48,948 nt of DNA from CAZEMR01 sp964513465 (GCA_964513465.1 CAZEMR010000018.1:1-48948); one strand, 5' to 3'; positions 13,620 through 22,867 are shown, numbered from the stretch's first letter. The notes: generated by a model from the sequence alone, not told the origin. Numbers and translations: made by a program.

Positions 13620-15251
13620 TTAAATTCCGGCGAACTGGCCGCCAATTTTGACAAATTCGATCAGGTGATTGACTGATTCGGTCATCATGCCAATTACCGG
13701 ATTGGGGTTGATACCCAGGAATATAACGATTATTGCCAGCGGGATAAGAGCGGTAAGCTCGATACCGTTGATGTCGTCATGTTTGTATTTTTTGCCCGAC
13801 GGATCCCAGGGGCCTTTCCAGCGCTCGGGAAGTTCGCCGAAGAATACTCGCTGCAATGCCCAGAGCATATATGCCGCGCCGAGGATGATACCAAGGCCCG
13901 AGATGCATGTCAGCACCGGATATGTCTGGAATGCGCCCAGGAATACGAGAGCTTCGGAAATAAAGCCGCTCAGACCCGGAAGGCCGATTGCCGCAAAAAA
14001 AGCGATTGCCATAATGCCTGTATATATAGGCATTTTGTTGGCAAGGCCGCCGAAATCTCCGAGGCCGCGAGTGTGCGAACGATCATAAACCACGCCCACA
14101 ATCATAAAGAGCATAGCAGTGATTGTGCCGTGATTGAACATCTGGAAGATAGCTCCCACCATGCCTTCGGTGTTCATCGCCGCCATGCCGAGCATCACAT
14201 AGCCCATATGGCTGACCGATGAATAAGCGATAAGCTTTTTGAAGTCCTGCTTGCCCACGCGGTGCTGCCCGAGTGCGCAAAGCGCTCCATAGACGATCGA
14301 GATCATACCGATCCATGCGATCATATCCTGGAAATACGCCACTGCGTCGGGGAACATCGGCCATGCGATACGAAGCATACCATACGTACCCATCTTCAGA
14401 AGCACGCCTGCCAGAATAACGCTGATCGGGGTCGGCGCCTCGACGTGTGCATCGGGAAGCCATGTATGGAACGGCACCGTCGGCACTTTGATCGCAAATC
14501 CGATAAACAGAGCAGCAAATGCGATATACCTCCACTCGGTTCCGAATCCGTAGAACAATGAATTGGGATCGTACTTAGCCGGGTCCATCATATCGAGCAT
14601 ATTGAACGAATGCACTCCAAAATAAAGGCCGATCATAACCAGCAGCATAAATACCGAGCCGACCAGAGTATAGATAAAGAACTTCATCGCCGCATATTCC
14701 TTGCGCGGGCCGCCCCAGATACCTATAAGGAAGTACATCGGCAGCAGCATAAGCTCCCAGAATACATAGAACAGGAAGAAGTCGAGAGATACGAACACAC
14801 CCATCATACCGCAATCAAGCAGCAGATACATTGCGAAATATCCCTTGACCGCCTTGTTGATGCCGAAAGAGGCAAACGAGGCCAGGAAGCAGACGATCGC
14901 AGTCAGCAGGATCATCGGCGCGCTGATGCCGTCGATACCCACAAAATAGTCAATGCGGACATCGCCAAGGAGCGGCAGCCCGCTCACTTCTATCCAGCGT
15001 GCCCGCTCGACGAACTGCATGCCTTCCTGAGTATTGATCCCGCTCATGCTGAAACTGAAATTGAAATAAATCAATACAGCCAGCACAAGCTGCAAAAAGG
15101 TGAATATCACTGTTGTCCATCTGAACAGTGTGGTTGAAGTTGCTTTACTTCTTTCATCCTTTCCCGTCGGGATGAGAAGCAGTACTATCATCCCCAGTAT
15201 CGGGAGAAAGGTAATCCAGGTTAAAGGTCCAACGCCTAATATTTCCAACAT
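13620..15251 (-). CDS. nuoM: Complex I proton-pumping subunit M
   Basis: A 543-residue antiporter-like membrane subunit with about 14 helices. Diagnostic segments are FYVFWELMLLPMYFLIGIWGG (conserved Glu in TM5), KVPTVPFHTWLPDAHVEAPTP (conserved Lys and the TM7-8 region), and KKLIAYSSVSHMGYVMLG (conserved Lys and Ser). Length and order in the operon match standard NuoM. It couples electron transfer to ion translocation through one of three antiporter-like half-channels. It lies 50 bases downstream of nuoL and 21 upstream of nuoN. Confidence 0.97.
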   Translation of the reverse strand: MLEILGVGPLTWITFLPILGMIVLLLIPTGKDERSKATSTTLFRWTTVIFTFLQLVLAVLIYFNFSFSMSGINTQEGMQFVERARWIEVSGLPLLGDVRIDYFVGIDGISAPMILLTAIVCFLASFASFGINKAVKGYFAMYLLLDCGMMGVFVSLDFFLFYVFWELMLLPMYFLIGIWGGPRKEYAAMKFFIYTLVGSVFMLLVMIGLYFGVHSFNMLDMMDPAKYDPNSLFYGFGTEWRYIAFAALFIGFAIKVPTVPFHTWLPDAHVEAPTPISVILAGVLLKMGTYGMLRIAWPMFPDAVAYFQDMIAWIGMISIVYGALCALGQHRVGKQDFKKLIAYSSVSHMGYVMLGMAAMNTEGMVGAIFQMFNHGTITAMLFMIVGVVYDRSHTRGLGDFGGLANKMPIYTGIMAIAFFAAIGLPGLSGFISEALVFLGAFQTYPVLTCISGLGIILGAAYMLWALQRVFFGELPERWKGPWDPSGKKYKHDDINGIELTALIPLAIIVIFLGINPNPVIGMMTESVNHLIEFVKIGGQFAGI

Positions 15252-15301
15252 TATTATTAATCCTCCGGATCAAAATATATTTGTACTTAAAATTTTCTGT
15301 T

Positions 15302-17470
15302 TTATATCAGCAGATAAAGGAGTATCAGTCCCATCAGCAAAAATATCACATAGGTCTGCACATGGCCGGTCTGCACTTTGCGGAACAGCGCTCCGAACAC
15401 ACCGGTGATCCACGCCAGAAGATTGACCAGCCCGTCTACCACAATATTGTCGAATTTGGCGGAAAACCATCCTAAGAATCGCCCGATTGCTGCGGTCAGA
15501 TTGACTAATCCATCTACCACATACAGATCGAACCAGCTCATGAGCTTGCCAAGCCCGACAGTACCGTTAATTGCGGTTGCCTGATATATTTCGTCGAAAT
15601 ACCATTTATTTTTGGAAATTTTGTATGCCTTGTTGAATTGAAGCGCCAGCTTGTCCGCGCTGAATATTTTGAACTGATAGAACATAAATGCAATCAATAT
15701 TCCCATTCCGGCAATAAGCAGCGAAGCTATCATCGCCGGCACGTGGGCGTCGTGCATTTTGTCCTCGAATTGATTGAATCCATGGTGCGCCGAATGCTCC
15801 GCCGATTCCGGTTCGTGGCCGGCTTCGATATGCAGAGTTTCGACCGATTGGTGCTCGGTCTTCATTATTTCATGCTCTTCTACCTGCAGGTAGGGCACAA
15901 TGAAGTCATACTGCAGCTCGTGCGGAACCACTGTCTCCTGCTGTTTGACCGTATTCATAAACCAGCCGGAGCTTGCATCGAGCGGATTCCATGAATAGAA
16001 GAACCACAGCGACATAAACGACAGCAGCGCAAGCGGGAATACCACCACAAATTTATTTTCTTTAGTATGCTTTGCAATATCATTCTTAGGCTTGCCATGG
16101 AATGATACGATCGCCAGGCGGAACATATAGAATGCCGTCATGCCCGCGGCGCCGAATCCGAAGATCGGGATAATCCAGTGGCCGGTAAGCTGACCGAACG
16201 CCAGAGTTCCGGCGAGAATGCCGTCCTTACTCAGGAAGCCGGAAGTCAGCGGCACTCCCGAAATCGCAAGAGTCGCCATCAGAAATGTTATATATGTAAG
16301 CGGCATTGTCTTTCGAAGTCCGCCCATATTGCGGATGTCCTGGGCGTCCATACTGTGATCGTGCGCGTGGTGCATCGATACGTGCATCGCGTGAATCACC
16401 GAACCCGAGGCAAGGAAAAGACATGCCTTGAACCATGCGTGGGTAACCAGATGGAAGAAGCCGGTCGTATAAGCGCCTACTCCGACAGCCATAATCATAT
16501 AGCCGAGCTGGCTGACGGTCGAGTATGCCAGCACCCTTTTGAAATCCGTCTGTGTCAGCGCAATCGTTGCCGCCATAAACGCTGTGAATGCGCCGATATA
16601 GGCAATGAACAAAAGCGCATCGGCTGTGAACATCGGGAATACGCGCGCGGTCAGATAAACACCCGCGGCGACCATCGTCGCTGCATGAATCAGCGCACTG
16701 ACCGGAGTCGGGCCCTCCATAGCGTCGGGCAGCCACACATGCAGCGGGAACTGCGCCGATTTGCCGATTGCGCCCATAAATATACCAATTCCGGCGAGCG
16801 TCAGCATTGTGCCGCTGTCCCAGGGGATCACGCCGTCTTTCATCTGGGCAAAAATATCATCGAACATGAATGTTCCATAAGTATAGAACAGAATCATGAT
16901 GCCGATGAAAAACCCAAGATCGCCAATACGGTTTGTAATAAAAGCTTTTTTATTTGCATTTGCCGCCGAATCCTTTTCGTACCAGAACCCGATCAGTAGG
17001 TATGAGCTGAGTCCGACCAGCTCCCAGAATATATACATATTCAGGAAGTTGTTGGCAATCACAATACCAAGCATCGAGAAGGTGAATATCTGCAGATAAG
17101 CAAAAAATCTCGGATAGCGTTTATCGCCGTGCATGTATTCGGTCGAGAATATATGCACAAGGAAGCTGATCAGGTTGACCACAATAAGCATAGCCGCGGC
17201 GAGGTTGTCCACCCCGATTCCGATGGCTATGTTTTTGGTGCCGAGCATCACCCAGTCGAATTTATACTGGATCATGCCTGCATCAACATGAGTGGTGAAC
17301 TTCGACCACGCTACCACAACAGAGAGGATAAGATCGATCCCCAAAAATGATGAAGCGATCCATCCGCTGGCAGTGCCGATCTTTTTACCGAAAAAGATCA
17401 GAATCGCAAATCCCAGCAGTGGCAAAAGCAAAATGACAGCTGAAAGATAAAGTAATGTTTCTGGTGTCAT
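15302..17470 (-). CDS. nuoL: Complex I proton-pumping subunit L
   Basis: A 722-residue subunit, the most distal antiporter-like part of the membrane arm, with its long lateral C-terminal helix. Core motifs are YIFWELVGLSSYLLIGFWYE, SAQFPLHVWLPDAMEGPTPVSALIHAATMVAAG and KRVLAYSTVSQLGYMIMAVG. Two His-rich stretches stand out: MHVSMHHAHDHSMDAQD in a loop at about residue 365-380, also seen in other NuoL, and an insert at about residues 530-570 with repeated His and Glu (EAGHEPESAEHSAHHG) before the final helices. Length is greater than E. coli NuoL (613), largely because of this C-terminal region. Confidence 0.97.
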   Translation of the reverse strand: MTPETLLYLSAVILLLPLLGFAILIFFGKKIGTASGWIASSFLGIDLILSVVVAWSKFTTHVDAGMIQYKFDWVMLGTKNIAIGIGVDNLAAAMLIVVNLISFLVHIFSTEYMHGDKRYPRFFAYLQIFTFSMLGIVIANNFLNMYIFWELVGLSSYLLIGFWYEKDSAANANKKAFITNRIGDLGFFIGIMILFYTYGTFMFDDIFAQMKDGVIPWDSGTMLTLAGIGIFMGAIGKSAQFPLHVWLPDAMEGPTPVSALIHAATMVAAGVYLTARVFPMFTADALLFIAYIGAFTAFMAATIALTQTDFKRVLAYSTVSQLGYMIMAVGVGAYTTGFFHLVTHAWFKACLFLASGSVIHAMHVSMHHAHDHSMDAQDIRNMGGLRKTMPLTYITFLMATLAISGVPLTSGFLSKDGILAGTLAFGQLTGHWIIPIFGFGAAGMTAFYMFRLAIVSFHGKPKNDIAKHTKENKFVVVFPLALLSFMSLWFFYSWNPLDASSGWFMNTVKQQETVVPHELQYDFIVPYLQVEEHEIMKTEHQSVETLHIEAGHEPESAEHSAHHGFNQFEDKMHDAHVPAMIASLLIAGMGILIAFMFYQFKIFSADKLALQFNKAYKISKNKWYFDEIYQATAINGTVGLGKLMSWFDLYVVDGLVNLTAAIGRFLGWFSAKFDNIVVDGLVNLLAWITGVFGALFRKVQTGHVQTYVIFLLMGLILLYLLI

Positions 17471-17533
17471 GGTTGTATCTTTACACTATTAATTGATTTA
17501 TTTCCATTTCCACTAAAAACCGACACCTGCCGG

Positions 17534-17842
17534 TCAATCTTTTAATTTGCTGACTTCGTCAACATTCACATGTTTGTAATTCTGATAAATATTAAGCACG
17601 ATCGCCAGCGCAACAGCAGCTTCGGCGGCGGCCAGGATAATCACAAAAACGGTGGCCACATGTCCCTCGAAATTCATTCCCCCGTACTTCGAAAAGGCGA
17701 TAAAATTAATATTCGCCGAATTGAGAATAAGCTCGAGGCCCATCAGCACCATCACTGCGTGCTTGCGTGTGATTACTGCAAACATCCCCAGGCAGAACAA
17801 TATCGCGCTAATTATCAGGTAGTGCTCTAATCCGATATTCAT
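17534..17842 (-). CDS. nuoK: Complex I membrane subunit K
   Basis: A 102-residue, three-helix membrane subunit homologous to MrpC/ND4L. I start it at the ATG 17840-17842 (MNIGLEHYLIISAILFCLG), which matches the family N-terminus; the upstream in-frame TTG at 17863 adds seven residues and lies within 4 bases of the nuoJ stop. The buried glutamates essential for proton transfer are visible in LMGLELILNSANINF and AAAEAAVALAIV. It lies between nuoJ and nuoL in standard order. Confidence 0.96.
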   Translation of the reverse strand: MNIGLEHYLIISAILFCLGMFAVITRKHAVMVLMGLELILNSANINFIAFSKYGGMNFEGHVATVFVIILAAAEAAVALAIVLNIYQNYKHVNVDEVSKLKD

Positions 17843-17866
17843 AGCGAAACCCGTTATGTACAAAAA

Positions 17867-18373
17867 TTAACTTCTTCTGCGTGCAATTAATGCGGCGCCG
17901 ATTATGGCTATCAATAGCAGTATCGATGCCGCCTCGAATGCAATCAGGTAATCCGTCAGCAATAAAAATCCGATCTCATTGATCGACGGATTGATTTTTT
18001 CCGGCAATTCGGCTGTGTGCCAGTCCACTGTGCAATACATTATCGCAAGCAGCACCGCAATCGCAGCCGACACAATCCCGGCTGTCCATACCTGAAGCCG
18101 GCCGAGAGTTCCTGATTTGACGTCCACCCCGGTAATCTTGGTGGTTAGCATAACACCGAATATTATCAGCACCAGAATACCCCCGATATAAATCATAATC
18201 TGGGTAATGGCGATAAAGTCGGCATTCAGCAATACATACATTCCCGCTACTCCGAAGAAGGTAAACAACAGCGAGAATGCCGCATACATAATATTTTTCG
18301 AAAATGCCACGACCGCTGCTGATACGAGTATCAGGATCGCGAACAGATAAAAAATAATGTCGAGTAATACCAT
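17867..18373 (-). CDS. nuoJ: Complex I membrane subunit J
   Basis: A 168-residue ND6-like membrane subunit with five helices. The conserved TM3 with the pi-bulge region is visible as FIAITQIMIYIGGILVLIIFGVMLT, and the first helices contain NIMYAAFSLLFTFFGVAGMYVLL. It forms part of the E-channel/quinone-coupling region. Length is normal. It is 30 bases after nuoI and 24 bases before nuoK. Confidence 0.95.
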   Translation of the reverse strand: MVLLDIIFYLFAILILVSAAVVAFSKNIMYAAFSLLFTFFGVAGMYVLLNADFIAITQIMIYIGGILVLIIFGVMLTTKITGVDVKSGTLGRLQVWTAGIVSAAIAVLLAIMYCTVDWHTAELPEKINPSINEIGFLLLTDYLIAFEAASILLLIAIIGAALIARRRS

Positions 18374-18403
18374 AGTTACTATCAGCTCTATTGGTTGTAT
18401 TTT

Positions 18404-19054
18404 TTATTCATTATCTTTATTGTCATCGGATTTTTTCCCTTTTTCGGGCTTATCCGCGGATTTTTTCGCAGCAGGCTTTTCTTTTCCGCCTTCGGCAGCC
18501 TTTGCTTTGGCTTCGGCGGCTTTTTTGGCGGCTGCTTCTTTTTTCTTTTCTGCCTGATGCTTTTTGAACATCTCTGTTTTTTCCTTAATCTGCTCTTCGG
18601 TCATTTTGCCGAAGTGATAGACCAGGTCTTCGCGGTCGAAGGATGAATACTCGAACTCGGGCGTCGTTTTGATCGCAAAGGTCGGGCAGGCATCCGTACA
18701 TAGGCCGCAGAAACAGCATAATGCAAAATCTATATCATATTTCGTTACCCAGAGTCCGCGTTTGCCGCCGGATTTCAGCGGCGGAATGTCGTCGTCGGGC
18801 ACAACTTTTACAGTGTCGACAGTGATGCAGTTAGAAGGACAAGCCCGGACGCAGCCGTTGCAACCGTTGCAGTCGTCCCAGTCAAGGTAGAGCCGGTTCC
18901 GCGAATTCTGCGGCACTATCCCCTCCTCGATTGGATGAAACTTCTCCGGATACTGGCGGGTCACTTTTTTGCCGAACATATGCTTCAGCGTAATTCGCAT
19001 TCCGATGAGTACTGTCCAGACACCAAGCCATATATTTTTAAAGTAATTACCCAT
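18404..19054 (-). CDS. nuoI: Complex I iron-sulfur subunit I with charged C-terminal tail
   Basis: A 216-residue peripheral subunit carrying the N6a and N6b [4Fe-4S] clusters (Cys62/65/68/72 and Cys113 or 114/116/119/123) that relay electrons to NuoB. I use the ATG at 19052-19054 (MGNYFKNIWLG); an upstream GTG reading would nearly abut nuoH. The 2x4Fe-4S core ends near residue 150. About 65 extra residues follow, almost entirely Lys, Ala, Glu and Asp (for example KKEAAAKKAAEAKAKAAEGG), predicted as a helix then a disordered stretch. E. coli NuoI (180 residues) lacks such a tail. As NuoEFG is missing here, the tail sits near where an alternative electron donor would have to dock. Confidence 0.94.
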   Translation of the reverse strand: MGNYFKNIWLGVWTVLIGMRITLKHMFGKKVTRQYPEKFHPIEEGIVPQNSRNRLYLDWDDCNGCNGCVRACPSNCITVDTVKVVPDDDIPPLKSGGKRGLWVTKYDIDFALCCFCGLCTDACPTFAIKTTPEFEYSSFDREDLVYHFGKMTEEQIKEKTEMFKKHQAEKKKEAAAKKAAEAKAKAAEGGKEKPAAKKSADKPEKGKKSDDNKDNE

Positions 19055-19109
19055 TTTTTCACCAAATGAATTATGACAAACAATGTGAATTCTCGGTCTC
19101 ACATTTTTG

Positions 19110-20159
19110 TTATTTTAACATGCTCCAGAGGCTTATCGCTAAAAAGCATACGAACGAAAACGGCAGTAATACCTTCCACCCCACATACATAAGCTGATCC
19201 ACACGCAGGCGGGGAAGAGTCCACCGAAGCCATATCTGCACGAATACGAAGAACATCGACTTGGCCAAAAACCAGAAAACACCCCAGATCGGGCCGCTCA
19301 GGAAATCGCCGAAGGGTGAGTTCCATCCGCCCAGGAAGAGTATGGCTATCAGCGCCGACACGACGAACATATTGGCATATTCCGCAAAGAAAAACATCGC
19401 GAATTTCATACCGCTGTATTCGGTGTGGTAGCCGGCCACGATCTCGGATTCGCCTTCGGGAATATCGAACGGCGTACGGTTGGTTTCGGCCAGCGAAGCA
19501 ATTATATATATAAGGAAGAGTCCGAACGAGAATGGCCATACCAGAATCTTCGCCCAGCTTCCCTCGCCGCCGAACACATACCAGTTCCAGAACCAGCCGT
19601 GCTGGTCGAGGTTGATCTGGTATAAATCAAGCGATCCGCCAAGCGCGGCAATCGAAAGTATCGCCATTGCAGCCGGGATTTCGTAGCTGATGATCTGCGC
19701 AGCCGAACGCATGGCTCCCAAAAGGGAGTATTTGTTGTTCGACGCCCAGCCGCCCATCACGATGCCGATCACCGCAAACGAGCCCACCGCGAATATGTAG
19801 AACAGCCCAAGATTGATACCAGACGGCACAAATGCAGGGCTAAAGGGAATCACCGCGAACGAGGCGAAAGCGCCCATGAATATCAGAAACGGCGCCATAT
19901 TGAACAGCGGCTTGTCCACTGCATCGGGCGTAATATCTTCTTTTTGCAATAGCTTGACTACTTCGGCCAGTGGCTGCAAAACGCCTTTCCATCCGGTACG
20001 CATCGGTCCCAGGCGGTCCTGCACCCACGAGGCTATCTTCAGCTCGCCCAGAATTGCGATCAGGGCGTAAACAATCAGAAAGCCCAGCGGTATGATTGCC
20101 ACAATCAGAGCCGACCAGAGATTCTGGCCCAAAAGGTCGTATAAAAAGTTTTGCTCCAT
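19110..20159 (-). CDS. nuoH: Complex I quinone-channel subunit H
   Basis: A 349-residue ND1-like membrane subunit with about eight to nine helices that forms most of the quinone tunnel together with NuoB and NuoD. Diagnostic motifs are the loop LGELKIASWVQDRLGPMRTGW, the acidic loop SLAETNRTPFDIPEGESEIV and the TEYSGMKFAMFFFAEYAN segment. Length is normal. It follows nuoD directly (28 bases). In the common operon order nuoE, nuoF and nuoG would lie between these two genes, and there is no remnant of them here. Confidence 0.97.
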   Translation of the reverse strand: MEQNFLYDLLGQNLWSALIVAIIPLGFLIVYALIAILGELKIASWVQDRLGPMRTGWKGVLQPLAEVVKLLQKEDITPDAVDKPLFNMAPFLIFMGAFASFAVIPFSPAFVPSGINLGLFYIFAVGSFAVIGIVMGGWASNNKYSLLGAMRSAAQIISYEIPAAMAILSIAALGGSLDLYQINLDQHGWFWNWYVFGGEGSWAKILVWPFSFGLFLIYIIASLAETNRTPFDIPEGESEIVAGYHTEYSGMKFAMFFFAEYANMFVVSALIAILFLGGWNSPFGDFLSGPIWGVFWFLAKSMFFVFVQIWLRWTLPRLRVDQLMYVGWKVLLPFSFVCFLAISLWSMLK

Positions 20160-20187
20160 TACGAAACTATTTTATATGTTTTTAAAA

Positions 20188-21339
20188 TTATCTGTCAACT
20201 TCACCAAGTACTATATCCACGCTGCCGAGTATCAGGATCAGGTCGGCGACCATGTATCCCTTTGATATTTCGGGCAGTACCGCGAGATTCACAAAGCTCG
20301 TGCCGCGTGATTTCAATCGCGCAGGCTGGTTTTTGCCATCGGATACGATATAGAATCCGAGCTCGCCTTTTGGATTTTCCGCGCGGCAGTATAGCTCGCC
20401 CTTAGGTACTTTTACGCGCTTGGGCACGTTTTCCTTAACGTCGCCCTCGGTGGGCATCTGCTCCAGCGCCTGTTCGATTATCCGGCAGCTCTGCTCCATT
20501 TCATTCATCCTGACGATATTGCGGTCCCAGCAGTCGCCTACGGTGCCTGCTTCGCCTTTGCCAACGGCTATTTCGAAGTCGAAGCGGTCGTAAACCGAAT
20601 AGGGTTCGTCGCGGCGCAAATCGAACGGGAAGCCCGATCCGCGAAGCACAGGGCCGCTGCATGCGTAATTAATCGCCACATCCGGCGGCAGAATTCCTAC
20701 ATTTGCCGTGCGGACAAGGAAAATTTCGTTATTGATCAAAAGGTCTGTCACCTCGCGGTTGGTCTCGCGAACTGTGCGGATAATCTCGAGGCAGTCCTCT
20801 TTGAATGTGGGCGGGACGTCGCCAGCCAGGCCTCCGACCCAGAAATAATTATACAAGAGGCGGCCGCCCGAGACTTTTTCGAATAATTCGAGAATCATTT
20901 CGCGGTCGCGGAAGAAATAGAGAAAAGGAGTGAATGCGCCCGCGTCAAGACCGAATGTCGCCACCGCAATCTGGTGGTTGCCGATTCGGTTTAGCTCGGC
21001 CATAATCACGCGGATATACTCCACTTTTTCGGAAACCTCTATCCCCATCATCTTTTCGATGCCCATTACGTATGGCCATTCATTGTTCATGGACGAGATG
21101 TAGTCCATGCGGTCGATATAGGGGATCACCTGCGGATAGGTGCTGTTTTCGGCGTGCTTTTCGAAGCAGCGGTGCAGGTATCCCACATGCGGGATAACAT
21201 TTGTGACCACTTCGCCGTCGACCTCGACCTCGAGTCGGAGCACGCCGTGAGTCGACGGGTGCTGCGGACCGAAATTAATGCGCATTTTGTCGCTTTCGAT
21301 ACCGCCGTACTGCATTTCGATAGTTCTTTTTTCGCCCAC
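20188..21339 (-). CDS. nuoD: Complex I 49-kDa-type subunit D
   Basis: A 383-residue peripheral subunit related to the large subunit of [NiFe] hydrogenases; it lines the quinone site with NuoB. It contains INFGPQHPSTHGVLRLEVE near residue 20 with the conserved quinone-site His, GYLHRCFEKHAEN, and a C-terminal KSRGTSFVNLAVL ... LILGSVDIVLGEVDR. The Cys ligands of hydrogenase are absent, as expected for NuoD. It is separate from NuoC (no CD fusion). It is 36 bases after nuoC. Confidence 0.97.
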   Translation of the reverse strand: MGEKRTIEMQYGGIESDKMRINFGPQHPSTHGVLRLEVEVDGEVVTNVIPHVGYLHRCFEKHAENSTYPQVIPYIDRMDYISSMNNEWPYVMGIEKMMGIEVSEKVEYIRVIMAELNRIGNHQIAVATFGLDAGAFTPFLYFFRDREMILELFEKVSGGRLLYNYFWVGGLAGDVPPTFKEDCLEIIRTVRETNREVTDLLINNEIFLVRTANVGILPPDVAINYACSGPVLRGSGFPFDLRRDEPYSVYDRFDFEIAVGKGEAGTVGDCWDRNIVRMNEMEQSCRIIEQALEQMPTEGDVKENVPKRVKVPKGELYCRAENPKGELGFYIVSDGKNQPARLKSRGTSFVNLAVLPEISKGYMVADLILILGSVDIVLGEVDR

Positions 21340-21375
21340 TATCTTATAACCTGTATATTTAATTACAATTTATAC

Positions 21376-21852
21376 TTAATAGGGAACTTTAATTCCGTGA
21401 TATTCCTCCGGCTCCTTATAGTCCTTGCGCAGCGGATAACCTTCCCAGTCGTAAGGACAAAGGATGCGGATCAGATTATGATGCCCCTCGAATATTAAGC
21501 CGAACATATCATAAGCCTCGCGCTCGTGCCAGTCGGCCGCTTTCCATATGGTCTCGACCGTTGGCAGCTTCGGATCGTCGCGTTTGACGGTGGTCTTGAG
21601 CACGATTTTATGCTTTTTGGCGATGGAATAAAGGTGATAAACCACTCCGAGGTCGTCGCCATAGTCCATGCCGCTTAGGCACATCAGATAATCGAAGTTC
21701 AGATCGTCGTCGTCGCGCATCAGAAAGCAGACATCGTCCACCTTCTCTGCGGCGATATTTATATATGGTTCGTAGTTCTCTTCCTCGACGAGTTCGGCTT
21801 TAGCGTCGGGAACTTCCTGATTCAGTTTTTCGAAAATTTCCTGAGCTGTCAT
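21376..21852 (-). CDS. nuoC: Complex I 30-kDa-type subunit C
   Basis: A 158-residue peripheral subunit, short but with the full family core: FDYLMCLSGMDYGDDLGVVYHLYSI and the signature ADWHEREAYDMFGLIFEGH, followed by LIRILCPYDWEGYPLRKDYKEPE. It stabilises the NuoB-NuoD junction and has no cofactor. Its ATG overlaps the nuoB stop by four bases (ATGA), indicating translational coupling. Confidence 0.96.
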   Translation of the reverse strand: MTAQEIFEKLNQEVPDAKAELVEEENYEPYINIAAEKVDDVCFLMRDDDDLNFDYLMCLSGMDYGDDLGVVYHLYSIAKKHKIVLKTTVKRDDPKLPTVETIWKAADWHEREAYDMFGLIFEGHHNLIRILCPYDWEGYPLRKDYKEPEEYHGIKVPY

Positions 21853-22424
21853 GATTCTTTCATTATATTATGAAAATTCTCAGTTGCTTTTCTTTCGAGC
21901 TGCTCTTTGCTCATCTCCTCGAGCCTTTTCCGCTTGTTGAAGATAGCTTCTTTGCTGATCTTGGTCTGCAGCTTGATCATTCCCTCGAGGAATGCTTCCG
22001 GCCGCGGCGGGCATCCGGGCACATACACATCGACCGGGATAATGCGGTCGACGCCCTTCAGCACATGGTAGCCGTTCTTCCAGTAGGGGCCGCCGGCGTT
22101 GGCGCAGCTGCCCATCGAGAGCACATATTTCGGGTCGGGCATTTGTTCGTAGAGGGTAATTATCCGTTCGGCCATTTTCATGGTAACCGTGCCGGAAATA
22201 ATCATGAAGTCTGCCTGGCGCGGACTTGCGCGCGGGATGCATCCGAATCGCATAAAGTCAAAGTGCGCGGCATTGGCCGCCATGAATTCGATTGCGCAGC
22301 ATGCAATTCCGAAATGCATATACCAGTCGGATTTGCTTCTGCCCCAGTTAAGCAGGTCTTCGAGTGTTCCAAGAATAACTCCTCCTCCCTCGTAGGGATT
22401 GCCTAATCTATCTAAAAGTCCCAT
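21849..22424 (-). CDS. nuoB: Complex I PSST-type subunit B (cluster N2)
   Basis: A 191-residue peripheral subunit that binds the terminal [4Fe-4S] cluster N2, which reduces quinone. The ligands are the tandem Cys42-Cys43 (FGIACCAIEFM), Cys107 (MGSCANAGGPYW) and Cys138 (PGCPPRPEAF). The conserved Arg-rich FGCIPRASPRQADFMII segment is present. The last 25 residues are charged and helical (KRKRLEEMSKEQLERKA). It is the second gene of the operon, 32 bases after nuoA. Confidence 0.97.
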   Translation of the reverse strand: MGLLDRLGNPYEGGGVILGTLEDLLNWGRSKSDWYMHFGIACCAIEFMAANAAHFDFMRFGCIPRASPRQADFMIISGTVTMKMAERIITLYEQMPDPKYVLSMGSCANAGGPYWKNGYHVLKGVDRIIPVDVYVPGCPPRPEAFLEGMIKLQTKISKEAIFNKRKRLEEMSKEQLERKATENFHNIMKES

Positions 22425-22456
22425 TATTGACTCCGAGTATTAATAAAAGCGGATAA

Positions 22457-22867
22457 CTATTTCTTCCTGCTGATTGTCAGTTCTTCGAGCGTTGGTATCT
22501 GCGGGATCGGACGCTCCCAGTCGAGGTCGCCCTTTACCCATACATAGGCCAGCCCGGCGAGCAATATCACCACAAATATGATCATTTCGATAAATGCGAA
22601 CCAGCCCAGATCTTTGAATACGACCGACCAGGGCAGCAGAAACACTACCTCTACATCGAACAAAAGAAATACCAGCGCGACAATATAGAACCTGAAATTA
22701 AACTTGATCCAGGGGCCGCCAATGGGCTCCTCGCCGCACTCATAGGTGGTTAGCTTCAGCGGTGTGGGATTGCTTGGCCGGACGATGGCTGCGGCTATAA
22801 GCCCCATCGCCACAAATACTATTCCGATGATGAAGAATAAGAGTATTACTCCGAAGCTCGACAGCAT
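22457..22867 (-). CDS. nuoA: Complex I membrane subunit A, first gene of nuo operon
   Basis: A 136-residue ND3-like membrane subunit with three helices. The conserved loop between TM1 and TM2 includes LTTYECGEEPIGGPWIKFNFRFY, with the redox-sensitive Cys seen in ND3 proteins, and TM2 carries YIVALVFLLFDVEVVFLLPW. It opens the eleven-gene nuo operon nuoABCDHIJKLMN. The ribosome binding site is weak (GGA about ten bases ahead of the ATG). Confidence 0.96.
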   Translation of the reverse strand: MLSSFGVILLFFIIGIVFVAMGLIAAAIVRPSNPTPLKLTTYECGEEPIGGPWIKFNFRFYIVALVFLLFDVEVVFLLPWSVVFKDLGWFAFIEMIIFVVILLAGLAYVWVKGDLDWERPIPQIPTLEELTISRKK

